Assembly: GCF_004793765.1 (NCBI RefSeq)
Contig: NZ_SRYM01000024.1
Coordinates: 1-59,230 of the forward strand
Length of the DNA stretch: 59,230 nt
DNA from: Parabacteroides distasonis
Lineage (GTDB): Bacteria; Bacteroidota; Bacteroidia; Bacteroidales; Tannerellaceae
Direction: 5' to 3'
Below are positions 42,328 to 50,658 of this stretch, in pieces. The translations under genes and the position numbers were made by a program. Position 1 is the stretch's first letter, and each line of letters opens with the position of its first letter. The notes below the pieces were generated by a model. That model saw nothing but the letters and a program-made list of their open reading frames with translations, did no database searches and was not told the DNA's origin.

Positions 42328-42834
42328 ATGAAAAGAATTCCTTGTATCTTATTGCTATTCGCTTTTATGATGGCCGGTACTTCATCTTTATTCGCTCAGA
42401 CGGCGTTGGAAGGTGAGCGTTCAACCATATTCGATGCGTTGCAGAGATCCGGTTTGGGAAAAGGCGAGGTCGTTATCAATCAATCTGCCGCTATCCGCAG
42501 GATGGTAGGCGAGCGTATGCGTGGAGCGAATGTGGAGACGACAGATAGCCTTACCTTCTTGAAGGTACAAGGGTATCGTACGCAGGTATTTTCCGGTAAT
42601 AACCAACGGGTCTCTAAAGATGAGGCTTTTCGTAAGGAGAAGGAGATCAAGGAGCTTTTTCCAGAGATCCCGACGTATGTTACTTACAATGCCCCGTTCT
42701 GGAAGTTGCGTGTAGGAGATTTCCGCTCGCATGAAGAGGCTTATCATATGATGCGCTTGCTGATGGGTGCTTTCCCGAAATACGGAAAGGAAATGTATAT
42801 CGTACGAGAAGAGATAAAAATTCCCCTAAATTAA
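42328..42834 (+). CDS. SPOR domain-containing exported protein
   Basis: The 168-aa protein has a signal peptide ([20 protein letters not shown], cleaved near LFAQ) and a C-terminal SPOR domain ([40 protein letters not shown]), which binds glycan strands lacking stem peptides at the division site. It is placed between tpiA and folE, 3 bp before the latter. Confidence 0.85.
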   Translation: MKRIPCILLLFAFMMAGTSSLFAQTALEGERSTIFDALQRSGLGKGEVVINQSAAIRRMVGERMRGANVETTDSLTFLKVQGYRTQVFSGNNQRVSKDEAFRKEKEIKELFPEIPTYVTYNAPFWKLRVGDFRSHEEAYHMMRLLMGAFPKYGKEMYIVREEIKIPLN

Positions 42835-42836
42835 AG

Positions 42837-43430
42837 ATGATGTCAGAAGTAAACGAAGAGACGCTACGTGCCCGGGAAGTTTTGGCCGGCCATTATAAGG
42901 AAGTATTGGGTTTGCTGGGTGAGGATGCTGGGCGTGAGGGGCTGCTTAAGACGCCGGAACGTGTGGCGAAAGCCATGCAGTTTTTAACCAAGGGATATCA
43001 TGAGGACCCGGAAGCGGTGCTCCGTTCCGCCATGTTTCAGGAAGAGGATTACAAACAGATGGTTATCGTGAAAGATATTGATTTCTTTTCCCTTTGTGAG
43101 CATCATATGTTGCCTTTCTTCGGCAAGGCCCACGTGGCTTATATCCCCAAGAAGTATATCACGGGCTTAAGCAAGATCCCTAGGGTAGTGGATATCTTCG
43201 CCCGTCGCCTTCAGATACAGGAGCGTATGACGATGCAGATCAAGGATTGTATCCAGAGGACTTTGGACCCGCTGGGCGTGATGGTTGTAATCGAGGCGCA
43301 ACATATGTGTATGCAGATGCGTGGTGTGGAGAAACAAAATTCCTTGACGACTACCTCTGATTTCACTGGCTTCTTCCAACAAGCCAAGACACGCGAGGAG
43401 TTCATGAACTTGATCAAGCATAATCGCTGA
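42837..43430 (+). CDS. folE: GTP cyclohydrolase I
   Basis: The 197-aa enzyme converts GTP to dihydroneopterin triphosphate, the first step of folate/pterin synthesis. Zinc-ligand and catalytic motifs are visible: [40 protein letters not shown] and the late [17 protein letters not shown]. It starts 2 bp after the SPOR gene. The second Met codon at 42840 is an equally possible start. A strong terminator closes the run. Confidence 0.97.
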   Translation: MMSEVNEETLRAREVLAGHYKEVLGLLGEDAGREGLLKTPERVAKAMQFLTKGYHEDPEAVLRSAMFQEEDYKQMVIVKDIDFFSLCEHHMLPFFGKAHVAYIPKKYITGLSKIPRVVDIFARRLQIQERMTMQIKDCIQRTLDPLGVMVVIEAQHMCMQMRGVEKQNSLTTTSDFTGFFQQAKTREEFMNLIKHNR

Positions 43431-43459
43431 TCATCTCCTGTCATAGCTTACTCAGGTTT

Positions 43460-43494
43460 AGCCGTATAACTGATCCGCAGTGATACGGCTTTTA
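43460..43494 (+). terminator. Terminator after folE
   Basis: AGCCGTAT (43460-43467) pairs with ATACGGCT (43483-43490), with an inner ACTG/CAGT stem, followed by TTTATT. Confidence 0.85.
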
Positions 43495-43608
43495 TTATAT
43501 CCCTACGTTTCCATTCATTGAGCCACAGTCGTGAAATGTATAGGTGGAATGCAACTTTTACGGAGACCTATTCATCAATTTTCCAGAGAACCTTTCGGAA
43601 CCGATACT

Positions 43609-43964
43609 AAGCGATATGATATTCCTTTGGATGCTAAATCGCTAGAGGGCAGAAGTTCGCTTTTAATTTTTATAAGGAAATGGCTGGCAAGGAGGAGTCG
43701 AATTTTTGTATCTCTCCTTTAAGCGGCTCCTTTTGTTTGGTATGGTATTGAATGGGGCGAATGGCAATACGTATACAGAGCTACAAGAAGCTATAATGCC
43801 GAGGTTTATAACGATTCAATATGGAGACAGTAGACAAGATGAACCATTGGTGTGCCAATAAGACGAAAACCTCGTTGGATGAGTTGATCTCGGACTTAGA
43901 TGCGGATCGTTGGAACCAGTGGATGAGTAACCTGAGTTCCTATTATTTCTTGAAACTTGAGTGA
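43609..43964 (+). pseudogene. Serpin (serine protease inhibitor) remnant
   Basis: Serpin segments are recognizable in shifting frames: RYDIPLDAKSLE (from about 43612), GQKFAFNFYKEMAGKEESNF and CISPLSGSFCLV (43647-43740), GMVLNGANGNTYTELQEAI (43739-43795), then VDKMNHWCANKTK and LDADRWNQWMSNLSSY (43821-43964). The first three match the serpin N-terminal region in order. The last two normally lie far apart, so an internal deletion plus at least three frameshifts destroyed the gene. The reactive centre loop is missing. Serpins in gut bacteria protect against host proteases; this one is dead. Confidence 0.75.
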
Positions 43965-43984
43965 TTTCGAGAAAGACGATCGAA

Positions 43985-44545
43985 GGATATGACAATTTGT
44001 TAGGATTGACAATTTGTATTCGGAAGTCCCGGAGAATCGTTTTTTCCGGACTAAGGTACGTCTTGTGCTTGAATTTGAAAAAATAAATCAGCAATCGGTT
44101 CATTGATAGAGTAATGCTGAAAAATAGCCTTTTGTTCTAGCGAAAATAATTCATCGTAATTCATATCCAATGGAGTAAAAGGAGGGAAAAACGGTGTTAT
44201 GATAGGGCTATAAGGAGGTAAGAATGCCCATTCACGACTACTTATAACCCTATTTGCGACTACTTATAATGCCCAATGGCACTACTGGCGTTGCTTAACG
44301 CGACCGTATGTGTAGGCTTTTATCGCCTAATGTGTATCAAAAACGGTCTTTTTCATTGGAAAAGCACTGTTTATCGTTATCTCCCCTTCTTTATCTTGTG
44401 ATTCTCGTGAAAATGAGATGTCACGGAAAAAACTCTAATACTAATCAAAAAGATAGGAAAGCCTCTTTGTGGATGACTTTATGAAAATGATGATTTTGCT
44501 TGATCAACAGCTAGAAAAAGCCTTTATAAGTGAATAACTAATCAT
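43985..44545. repeat. Non-coding region sharing blocks with 32940-33520
   Basis: Blocks shared with the 33-kb region are CCGGAGAATCG plus GGTACGTCTTGT (near 44027-44063), TTGTTCTAGCGAA (near 44132), GCCCATTCAC (near 44226) and GTGAATAACTAATCATT (near 44529). The order differs between the two places. Three short GACTACTTATAA units occur near 44236-44270. No gene is called here. Confidence 0.45.
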
Positions 44546-44575
44546 TTTATCTCTCTTATTCTTATTTGCGGAAGA

Positions 44576-44773
44576 ATGATTACGATGATCTGTATGTGGA
44601 GAGAAGCTATCTGGAAAGCTGGCGGCCGGAAAGGGGAGACCGGACAGATGACGCAATCTTCCTACCGAATTTGGAAGAATACATCAAACTATTATCGTTT
44701 CGGGGTCGATTATCAAATGTCGGATAAGACTACGATCGGGTTTTCGACGGATGGTAATCTGGCGAATAGCTAG
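44576..44773 (+). pseudogene. Outer-membrane beta-barrel protein remnant
   Basis: The 65-codon frame contains NTSNYYRFGVDYQMSDKTTI followed by GFSTDGN, which resembles a strand pair of TonB-dependent/outer-membrane beta-barrel proteins. The rest of such a protein (usually 700-900 aa) is absent and the frame ends at a TAG just before a palindromic repeat. It is probably a relic with no product. Confidence 0.4.
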
Positions 44774-44809
44774 GTTATAGAGACGCAGCACACGCTACGT
44801 CTCTATAAC
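44774..44809. repeat. Dispersed TATAGAGACG palindrome, copy 2, in terminator position
   Basis: GTTATAGAGACG (44774-44785) pairs perfectly with CGTCTCTATAAC (44798-44809). It lies 12 bp downstream of the esterase stop codon (minus strand). Confidence 0.8.
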
Positions 44810-44820
44810 TGGGTATTTTG

Positions 44821-46014
44821 TTATTTGAATAGCATCGGGGCGAATTTTGTGAGGTAGATACGCCAGTTTTTCCAGATATGGCCGCCGTCGCTCTCATAGT
44901 ATTCGTATTTGTAGCCGTTATCGTCTAGTTTCTTACGATAGTCTACGTTGTTTTTGTATAAGAAGTCGGTTTTACCGATAGCGATCCAGTATAATTTCGG
45001 GTGCTTGCCGAATTGTACTTTCAGTTTCTCATCCATATTCTGGTAGATGGGAGATTCGGAGCCTTCACGGGGGAGGATAGCGGCAGAGAACAATCCTACG
45101 TAATCGAACATATCCGGGTATTGCTTAGATATATGCAAAGAATGGAAACCACCCATGGAAAGCCCGGCTATCGCACGGCTGGATTTCTTTTTTTCCACAC
45201 GATAGTTACTCTCGATAAACTTAATAACATCCGGGAAGCTGCTTTCCATGCTACCCTCCATGGTTTTAGGCAGTTGCATATTCGGTTTGACTAAACCAAG
45301 GCTGGATTCTCCCGGAGCGGCCTCTTGATCTGCGTTTCCGTTTGTCATAACCACGATCATCGGTTTTGCTTTACCTTGGGCGATCAAATTGTCTAAGATC
45401 TGGGCCGTACGTCCTAAGGCGATCCAAGCTTCCTCATCGCCCCCCATGCCGTGTAAGAGGTAGAATACCGGATATTTTTTGCCGCTTGTTTCATAACCGG
45501 CCGGCGTATAAACGGTAATACGGCGGGTTTTCCCCAATGTCGGGCTCTCATACCAACGGCGAGCGACCGTTCCGTGAGGAACATCATTAACGCTGTATAA
45601 ATCGCCCTGCCCACCTTTGATAATAAAAATATTCGTAACGGATGCCACGTCACGGTTTAGATAGACATTGTTCGGATCTGTAACCTTTAATCCGTCGACA
45701 ATAAAAGAGTAGCTATATAATTCGGAGGGAAGAGGCTCCGGCGTAGTATATTCCCAAACACCTTCTTTACTTTCCTTTAAATCAACGGTACCGGGTACAT
45801 CCACTAAACCGAACTGAGTCTCCATCTTCTGTGTGGGAAGGAAATCTCCTGTTACCTGCACCTTGATCGCTTTGGGTGCCAGGAACCGGAAGGTAACGGT
45901 ATTATCCGGATGAATCTCCGGGGAGATGATGTTTTGACTACCCCAAAGGGCTTGTTGGGCGAACGTGATCACGCTAATCAACATGAATACGGCCAAGATT
46001 GATAATCTTTTCAT
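44821..46014 (-). CDS. Esterase (CE1/esterase D-like), exported
   Basis: The 397-aa protein has a signal peptide (MKRLSILAVFMLISVITFAQ), an N-terminal E-set/CBM48-like domain (PDNTVTFRFLAPKAIKVQVT) and an esterase D-type alpha/beta hydrolase domain. Nucleophile Ser is in IAGLSMGGFHSLH, the acid in AIGKTDFLY and the His in SDGGHIWKNWR. Proteins with this architecture remove acetyl, feruloyl or similar groups from plant polysaccharides such as xylan. No polysaccharide utilization genes are adjacent, so the substrate is open. Confidence 0.88.
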   Translation of the reverse strand: MKRLSILAVFMLISVITFAQQALWGSQNIISPEIHPDNTVTFRFLAPKAIKVQVTGDFLPTQKMETQFGLVDVPGTVDLKESKEGVWEYTTPEPLPSELYSYSFIVDGLKVTDPNNVYLNRDVASVTNIFIIKGGQGDLYSVNDVPHGTVARRWYESPTLGKTRRITVYTPAGYETSGKKYPVFYLLHGMGGDEEAWIALGRTAQILDNLIAQGKAKPMIVVMTNGNADQEAAPGESSLGLVKPNMQLPKTMEGSMESSFPDVIKFIESNYRVEKKKSSRAIAGLSMGGFHSLHISKQYPDMFDYVGLFSAAILPREGSESPIYQNMDEKLKVQFGKHPKLYWIAIGKTDFLYKNNVDYRKKLDDNGYKYEYYESDGGHIWKNWRIYLTKFAPMLFK

Positions 46015-46058
46015 AATGATAAATTTTTAATGGTATTACTAGGGGCTAAAGATTTTTG

Positions 46059-46090
46059 CAAATGTAATGAATAATTTGTTACATTATCAA
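46059..46090 (-). promoter_or_regulatory. Promoter of the esterase gene
   Basis: The minus strand reads TTGA (46090-46087), 20 bp and TACATTTG (46066-46059). The -33 region overlaps the 3' end of the upstream ATP-grasp-like gene. Confidence 0.45.
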
Positions 46091-47287
46091 TAAATAGGCT
46101 CGATAATGTGTCTCTTTTGTGACGGGACATAGTGAGAGGTAACCTTCTTGAATCCTTCCATTGGCAAGGCGAAGTGGATAAGTCTCTGACATGAAACGGT
46201 GTTTGTCAAGGGCCTCCCCGGATTCCTTATCGTAGGAAACCCTGTATTCGCCAACAGCTTCGGGCACTACATAATGCTGGAATAGACGTAAAGCGACCAT
46301 TCCCATCGTGTACCGCATATTGATCTCAATGCAGGGATGAATAGCGAAAGATCCATCCTTTTGTTTATAGACCAGCATGTCCACACCTATACAGCCCGTA
46401 TAAATAGATCCATACACTTCTTGTAATACAGCGCATACCGCCTCTTGGATGCGGGAATAGGTTCCTTCGCCCGTGAATTGGGTGATGCGAGAGAGCATGG
46501 TGGATTGTCCCTCCAAAATGTTACCTGTATAGGAACCTCGTTCCTCGGTATTGAAAACGGATAATCCCTCGTAACGGACATTACCTTGCCCGTCGGAATA
46601 AAATTCCATGGCGAAATCCTGTACCTTGTCTAATCCACTTTCGATGCTGATCATTCTTTGTTTGTTGAATGCGCCCTCTATCCAGTTCTTTGTCTTTGTA
46701 TCCGGTTTTCGTTTCTCTACCCATAACAATCCCCGCCCGGAAGAGGAATAGGGCGTTTTTAATACGAAGGGAGCGTTGCATAAGAGCATGTATCTCTCTA
46801 CCTCCCGGATTTTCGTGCAGAAACGAGGTGCCATTGGAATAGGGAGATCGGGTAGGAGGGCCTGTATCTTTTCCAGACATTCCGCCGCTGTTTGCCTACC
46901 AGTGAGGCGAAAATAATCCTCTTTCCAAACCGGGACGGATAACCGGACTTTTGCCTTGGCCCTCAACTGCTCGAATAAATGAAGACTATGAGGGGAAAGT
47001 CCCCACGGGGCCGCATCTATAGGAGAGAGGTAAGGAGCGTTTTTCGCTAGTATCGCTTTTGTTACAGGTCTAGGAGTAGGGTGTAGGTCTTTGGGTAAAT
47101 GGGCGAAAAACGGAGGGGCTGCTTTACTATCTTCCAGATAGACAAAATCATCCTCTTCCGCATACCAAACCGGCAGCAGTGCCAAGTCTTTTTGCATTTT
47201 ACGGACGTTTATCGGTGCCGTGTAATTCCGTGTCCCTAAAAGTACGGCCGTCTCGTGGCCGGGATTGAAATAATGTATCTGTGACAT
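46079..47287 (-). CDS. Uncharacterized ATP-grasp-like protein
   Basis: The 402-aa protein begins MSQIHYFNPGHETAVLLGTR and is cytosolic. The region FVLKTPYSSSGRGLLWVEKR looks like the phosphate-binding loop of ATP-grasp enzymes, and PCIEINMRYTMGMVALRL looks like the late metal-binding Glu/Asn strand. I recognise no characterized homolog. ATP-grasp enzymes join carboxylates to amines or thiols using ATP; the substrates here are unknown. It lies between a terminator of the DUF349 gene and the esterase promoter, so it may have its own transcript. Confidence 0.6.
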   Translation of the reverse strand: MSQIHYFNPGHETAVLLGTRNYTAPINVRKMQKDLALLPVWYAEEDDFVYLEDSKAAPPFFAHLPKDLHPTPRPVTKAILAKNAPYLSPIDAAPWGLSPHSLHLFEQLRAKAKVRLSVPVWKEDYFRLTGRQTAAECLEKIQALLPDLPIPMAPRFCTKIREVERYMLLCNAPFVLKTPYSSSGRGLLWVEKRKPDTKTKNWIEGAFNKQRMISIESGLDKVQDFAMEFYSDGQGNVRYEGLSVFNTEERGSYTGNILEGQSTMLSRITQFTGEGTYSRIQEAVCAVLQEVYGSIYTGCIGVDMLVYKQKDGSFAIHPCIEINMRYTMGMVALRLFQHYVVPEAVGEYRVSYDKESGEALDKHRFMSETYPLRLANGRIQEGYLSLCPVTKETHYRAYLLIM

Positions 47288-47306
47288 AAAAGCGTAAAAA
47301 CAACAA

Positions 47307-47331
47307 AGCCGTCTTTTTAAGGGACGGCTTC
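47307..47331 (-). terminator. Terminator after the DUF349 gene
   Basis: On the minus strand AAGCCGTCC and GACGGCTT form an 8-bp stem followed by TTGTTGTTTTT. It lies 20 bp after the DUF349 stop codon. Confidence 0.75.
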
Positions 47332-47350
47332 GCTCGGGTTTATGAGATTG

Positions 47351-49204
47351 TTATTCCAGATTCTCATCGATGGCATCGATCTTCTTGATCGCTAAAGCCA
47401 TATCCTCTTTTAGTTTTTCAATCTTACGTTCCATCTCTTTCAGTAAGCCGCCGCCGCCTTTTGAGGAAATGCTTAGGAAGCCGATGTTGTTCTCGTAAGT
47501 CTGAAGCTCGTTCTTCATGCGCTCGTACATACGCATCAACTTATCACGTTCACTGAACAAACGACCTTTACCTCTTTCGCCATTGGTCATCTCGTTTAGG
47601 TTATTGCGGAACGACTGCATCTTGCGATCGTTTTGGTCTACCTTCAAACGATCGAATTGTAGGTCAACCGCCTCGTGATATTCCTTGTAGATCTTATCTT
47701 TCTCCTTGAATGGTACAAAACCGATCGTATTCCATTCCGCCATATAAGACTTTAAGGTTGCGATAGCCTCATCATGCCCAAGGCTCTCGTCCATGCCCTT
47801 GATCTTAGCGATCAGCTCTTTCTTAGTGGCTAAGTTGGTCTGCTCTATGCTCTTTTGGGAAACGACGTTCTTATTCTTTTGCTCGAAGAAATAGTCACAA
47901 GCCGAGATAAAACGTTTCCAGACAGTGTCGGAATGCTTACGGGTTACCGGTCCGATCGTCTTCCATTCTTTCTGCAAAGCGATCATTTTATCCGTCGTAT
48001 CCTTCCAGTCCGTACTATCCTTCAAAGCCTCGGCTTTCTCACATAACGCACGTTTAGCGTCGAGGTTTTTCTCCATATCGCTCTTGATCGCCTTGTAGAA
48101 CTCGCTTTTCTTCTCGAAGTAGACATCGCAAGCGGCACGGAAACGTTCGAATATCTTTACATTATATTTTTTCGGAGCGAAACCAATCGTCTTCCATTTC
48201 TCTTGCAAGCCGATTACCTCCTTATTCTTTTCTTCCCAGTCCTTAAACGATTTCAGTGCGCTGAAATCGATCGCCTCGATTTGTTCGCAAATCACGGTCT
48301 TCGCATCTAGATTCTCCTGCTCTTTCGCTTTCAGTTTCTCAAAGTGCTCTTGGTGACGCTTGTTGATCACGGTTGAGGCTGCTTTGAAGCGAGCCCATAA
48401 ATCCTCACGTAACTCTTTCGCTACTGGCCCGATCTCACGCCATTGCTGGTGCAGTTTCTGAAGCTGGTGGAAAGCGGAGATAACATCCGGCTCCTTGCCT
48501 AGTTTCTCTACAGTTTCGCACAAAGCGGTCTTCAATTCCAGATTTTTTTTGAAGTCGTAATCACGGAATTGATTATTTATCTTGATAATATCATAGAATT
48601 TCTCAGTATAGATCTGATAGTTCTTCCAAAGCTCGTTCACGTGCTCTTGGGGAACGGCCTTCACCTCTTTCCATCTTTGTTGGATGTCCTTGAAAGAGTT
48701 GTATAACTTATTGAAATCATCTTGGCTTTCGCAAAGCTCTTTCAATTGGTCGATCAACTGCAATTTCAAAGCGTAGTTAGCGGCCTTTACACGCTCTTCC
48801 TCGGCAAGGATAGCGGCTCTTTTCTCTTTATAAGAAGTGAGCAAATCCTTGATCTTGTTCTCGGTTTCGTCAGCGGGGGCTATAAAATCCTTTTCTTCGC
48901 CACCATCAGCGATGAATTTCTTCTTAAGCTCTTCCACCTCGTTACGACGGATCTTGTAGTAAGCCTGTTTCAAAGCCTCTACTTCTCCACGGGAAGTCTC
49001 TACGGAAGCCTCAATAAGTTCGGTTAACTTAGCGAGAATTTCTTCTTGGGTTAATTTACCTGCGGCAATAGCAGCATCAGCCTCCGCTGTGTCGTTGGCT
49101 TCAACGTCTGCGGTAGCATCGATTTCCGGCGTCTCAACCGGTTTTTTAGTTTCTTCTAATTTCCCGGCTTCTTCCGGCAAATTAGTCTCAAGAGTGTCCT
49201 TCAT
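47351..49204 (-). CDS. DUF349 domain-containing protein
   Basis: The 617-aa protein is almost all helix with an acidic N-terminal tail, then about five DUF349 repeats of roughly 75 aa. Each has the pattern 'W+.IG.....+......F+AACD.FF', for example LQEKWKTIGFAPKKYNVKIF and LQKEWKTIGPVTRKHSDTVW. The C-terminal part forms a coiled coil (KEMERKIEKLKEDMALAIKK). The family is found across Bacteroidota and other bacteria, with unknown function. The ATG at 49204 is chosen over a TTG six bases upstream. Confidence 0.88.
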   Translation of the reverse strand: MKDTLETNLPEEAGKLEETKKPVETPEIDATADVEANDTAEADAAIAAGKLTQEEILAKLTELIEASVETSRGEVEALKQAYYKIRRNEVEELKKKFIADGGEEKDFIAPADETENKIKDLLTSYKEKRAAILAEEERVKAANYALKLQLIDQLKELCESQDDFNKLYNSFKDIQQRWKEVKAVPQEHVNELWKNYQIYTEKFYDIIKINNQFRDYDFKKNLELKTALCETVEKLGKEPDVISAFHQLQKLHQQWREIGPVAKELREDLWARFKAASTVINKRHQEHFEKLKAKEQENLDAKTVICEQIEAIDFSALKSFKDWEEKNKEVIGLQEKWKTIGFAPKKYNVKIFERFRAACDVYFEKKSEFYKAIKSDMEKNLDAKRALCEKAEALKDSTDWKDTTDKMIALQKEWKTIGPVTRKHSDTVWKRFISACDYFFEQKNKNVVSQKSIEQTNLATKKELIAKIKGMDESLGHDEAIATLKSYMAEWNTIGFVPFKEKDKIYKEYHEAVDLQFDRLKVDQNDRKMQSFRNNLNEMTNGERGKGRLFSERDKLMRMYERMKNELQTYENNIGFLSISSKGGGGLLKEMERKIEKLKEDMALAIKKIDAIDENLE

Positions 49205-49363
49205 ATACAATCGCTTTTAAGAAAAGGATAAATACATTCCTAATATCAAGTCACAAATTAAACTAAATATTTTTGGATTACAGCATTTCGGGGAAATTAT
49301 TTATCTAAAAAGTCATTTTGGATACTAATAGATGCTAAGGTCGGCCTATTTCTCTTGATTCCG

Positions 49364-49397
49364 GTTGTAGAGACGGGGCATGCCCCGTCTCTACAAC
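49364..49397. repeat. Dispersed TGTAGAGACGGGGCA palindrome, copy 3, perfect
   Basis: GTTGTAGAGACGGGGCA is followed directly by its exact reverse complement: a 34-bp perfect palindrome. It lies 26 bp downstream of the oadB stop codon (minus strand), again in a terminator position. Confidence 0.85.
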
Positions 49398-49422
49398 GTC
49401 TACTTATACTAATTAATCTCAT

Positions 49423-50658
49423 TTATCCCAAGAAGGAAATCAATACGCCGGCAGCTACCGCCGAGCCGATCACTCCCGAGATATTACTAGCCATGCAATA
49501 TTGCAAGACATGGTTCTTCGGATCATATTGCAACGCAATCTCATTCGCCACACGAGAGGCCATTGGCACGGCACTTAAACCCGTGGCTCCAATAAGCGGA
49601 TTGATTTTCTTCTTAGTGAACAAATTGAAAATCTTAACGAAGAATATACCTCCGGCGATAGACAAGGCGAATGCCAAGAAACCGCCGATTACGATACCAA
49701 TCGTTGTCAGGTTCAAGAACGCCTCTGATGTCATGGTAGCTCCGACAGATAATCCAAGGAAGATCGTTGCAGCGTTCATGATGCTGTTGGAAGCCGCATC
49801 GAACAGTCGGAACGTATTTGTCCCGATCTCCTTTATTAAGTTACCGAACATCAGCATACCGATCAATGGAACTGAGCTGGGGACGAATAAGGCGACTATC
49901 GTGGTTACCACGATCGGGAATATGATCTTCAATACACGCAAGTTCTTGATCTCCGTGTCGGAAGGAAATTTCTTCTCTTGCTCTTTCATGTTGATCCGTA
50001 ACTCATCCTTCGTACACAATAGTTTAACTACCAAAGGAATGATAACTGGAACTAAAGCCATGTAAGAATAAGCTGCGATAGCGATCGGACCTAATAAATG
50101 AGGCGCCAACTTAATGGTCGTGAAGATAGCCGTCGGGCCATCGGCACCTCCGATGATTCCAAGAGATCCGGCTTCTTTCGGTGTGAATCCCATCAAGATC
50201 GCTACCAAAAGCACCGTGAAGATTCCCAATTGGGCTGCGGCGCCGAAAATGGATAGGCGAAGGTTGCGGAGCATCGGGCCGAAGTCGGTCAACGCACCGA
50301 CACCCATGAAGATAATCGGCGGCAAGAAGCCCGTCTTGATCAACATATAATAGATGAAGTTCATCAAGCCAAGCTCGTGTGCGATATCATGCAGCGGCAT
50401 TTCCCAAATGTTTCTCATCACGCCGTGTACATTAATCAACCCATTCTCATCCGCTTGAATCACTCCCATATCGCCTCCGGGGAAATTGGCGAGCAATACG
50501 CCGAACGCGATAGGCACGAGCAATAGCGGCTCGTATTGTTTCTTGATACCGAGGTAGAGCAATACGAACGCTATGGCATACATGATCAAGAACTGCGGTT
50601 CAGCAATGATATTGCTGAACGCAGTCATCTCATATAAGTTTTGAAATATCTCGTTCAT
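49423..50658 (-). CDS. oadB: Sodium-pumping decarboxylase beta subunit (oxaloacetate/methylmalonyl-CoA type)
   Basis: The 411-aa membrane protein is the beta subunit that decarboxylates carboxybiotin and pumps Na+ out of the cell. Family motifs are seen: FGVLLANFPGGDMG, FMGVGALTDFGPML, SLGIIGGADGPTAIFTT with the functional Asp, and GATGLSAVPMASRVANE. It follows oadA with a one-base overlap. The sodium gradient made here could feed the NhaC and DAACS transporters elsewhere in the window, an inference from function only. Confidence 0.93.
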   Translation of the reverse strand: MNEIFQNLYEMTAFSNIIAEPQFLIMYAIAFVLLYLGIKKQYEPLLLVPIAFGVLLANFPGGDMGVIQADENGLINVHGVMRNIWEMPLHDIAHELGLMNFIYYMLIKTGFLPPIIFMGVGALTDFGPMLRNLRLSIFGAAAQLGIFTVLLVAILMGFTPKEAGSLGIIGGADGPTAIFTTIKLAPHLLGPIAIAAYSYMALVPVIIPLVVKLLCTKDELRINMKEQEKKFPSDTEIKNLRVLKIIFPIVVTTIVALFVPSSVPLIGMLMFGNLIKEIGTNTFRLFDAASNSIMNAATIFLGLSVGATMTSEAFLNLTTIGIVIGGFLAFALSIAGGIFFVKIFNLFTKKKINPLIGATGLSAVPMASRVANEIALQYDPKNHVLQYCMASNISGVIGSAVAAGVLISFLG

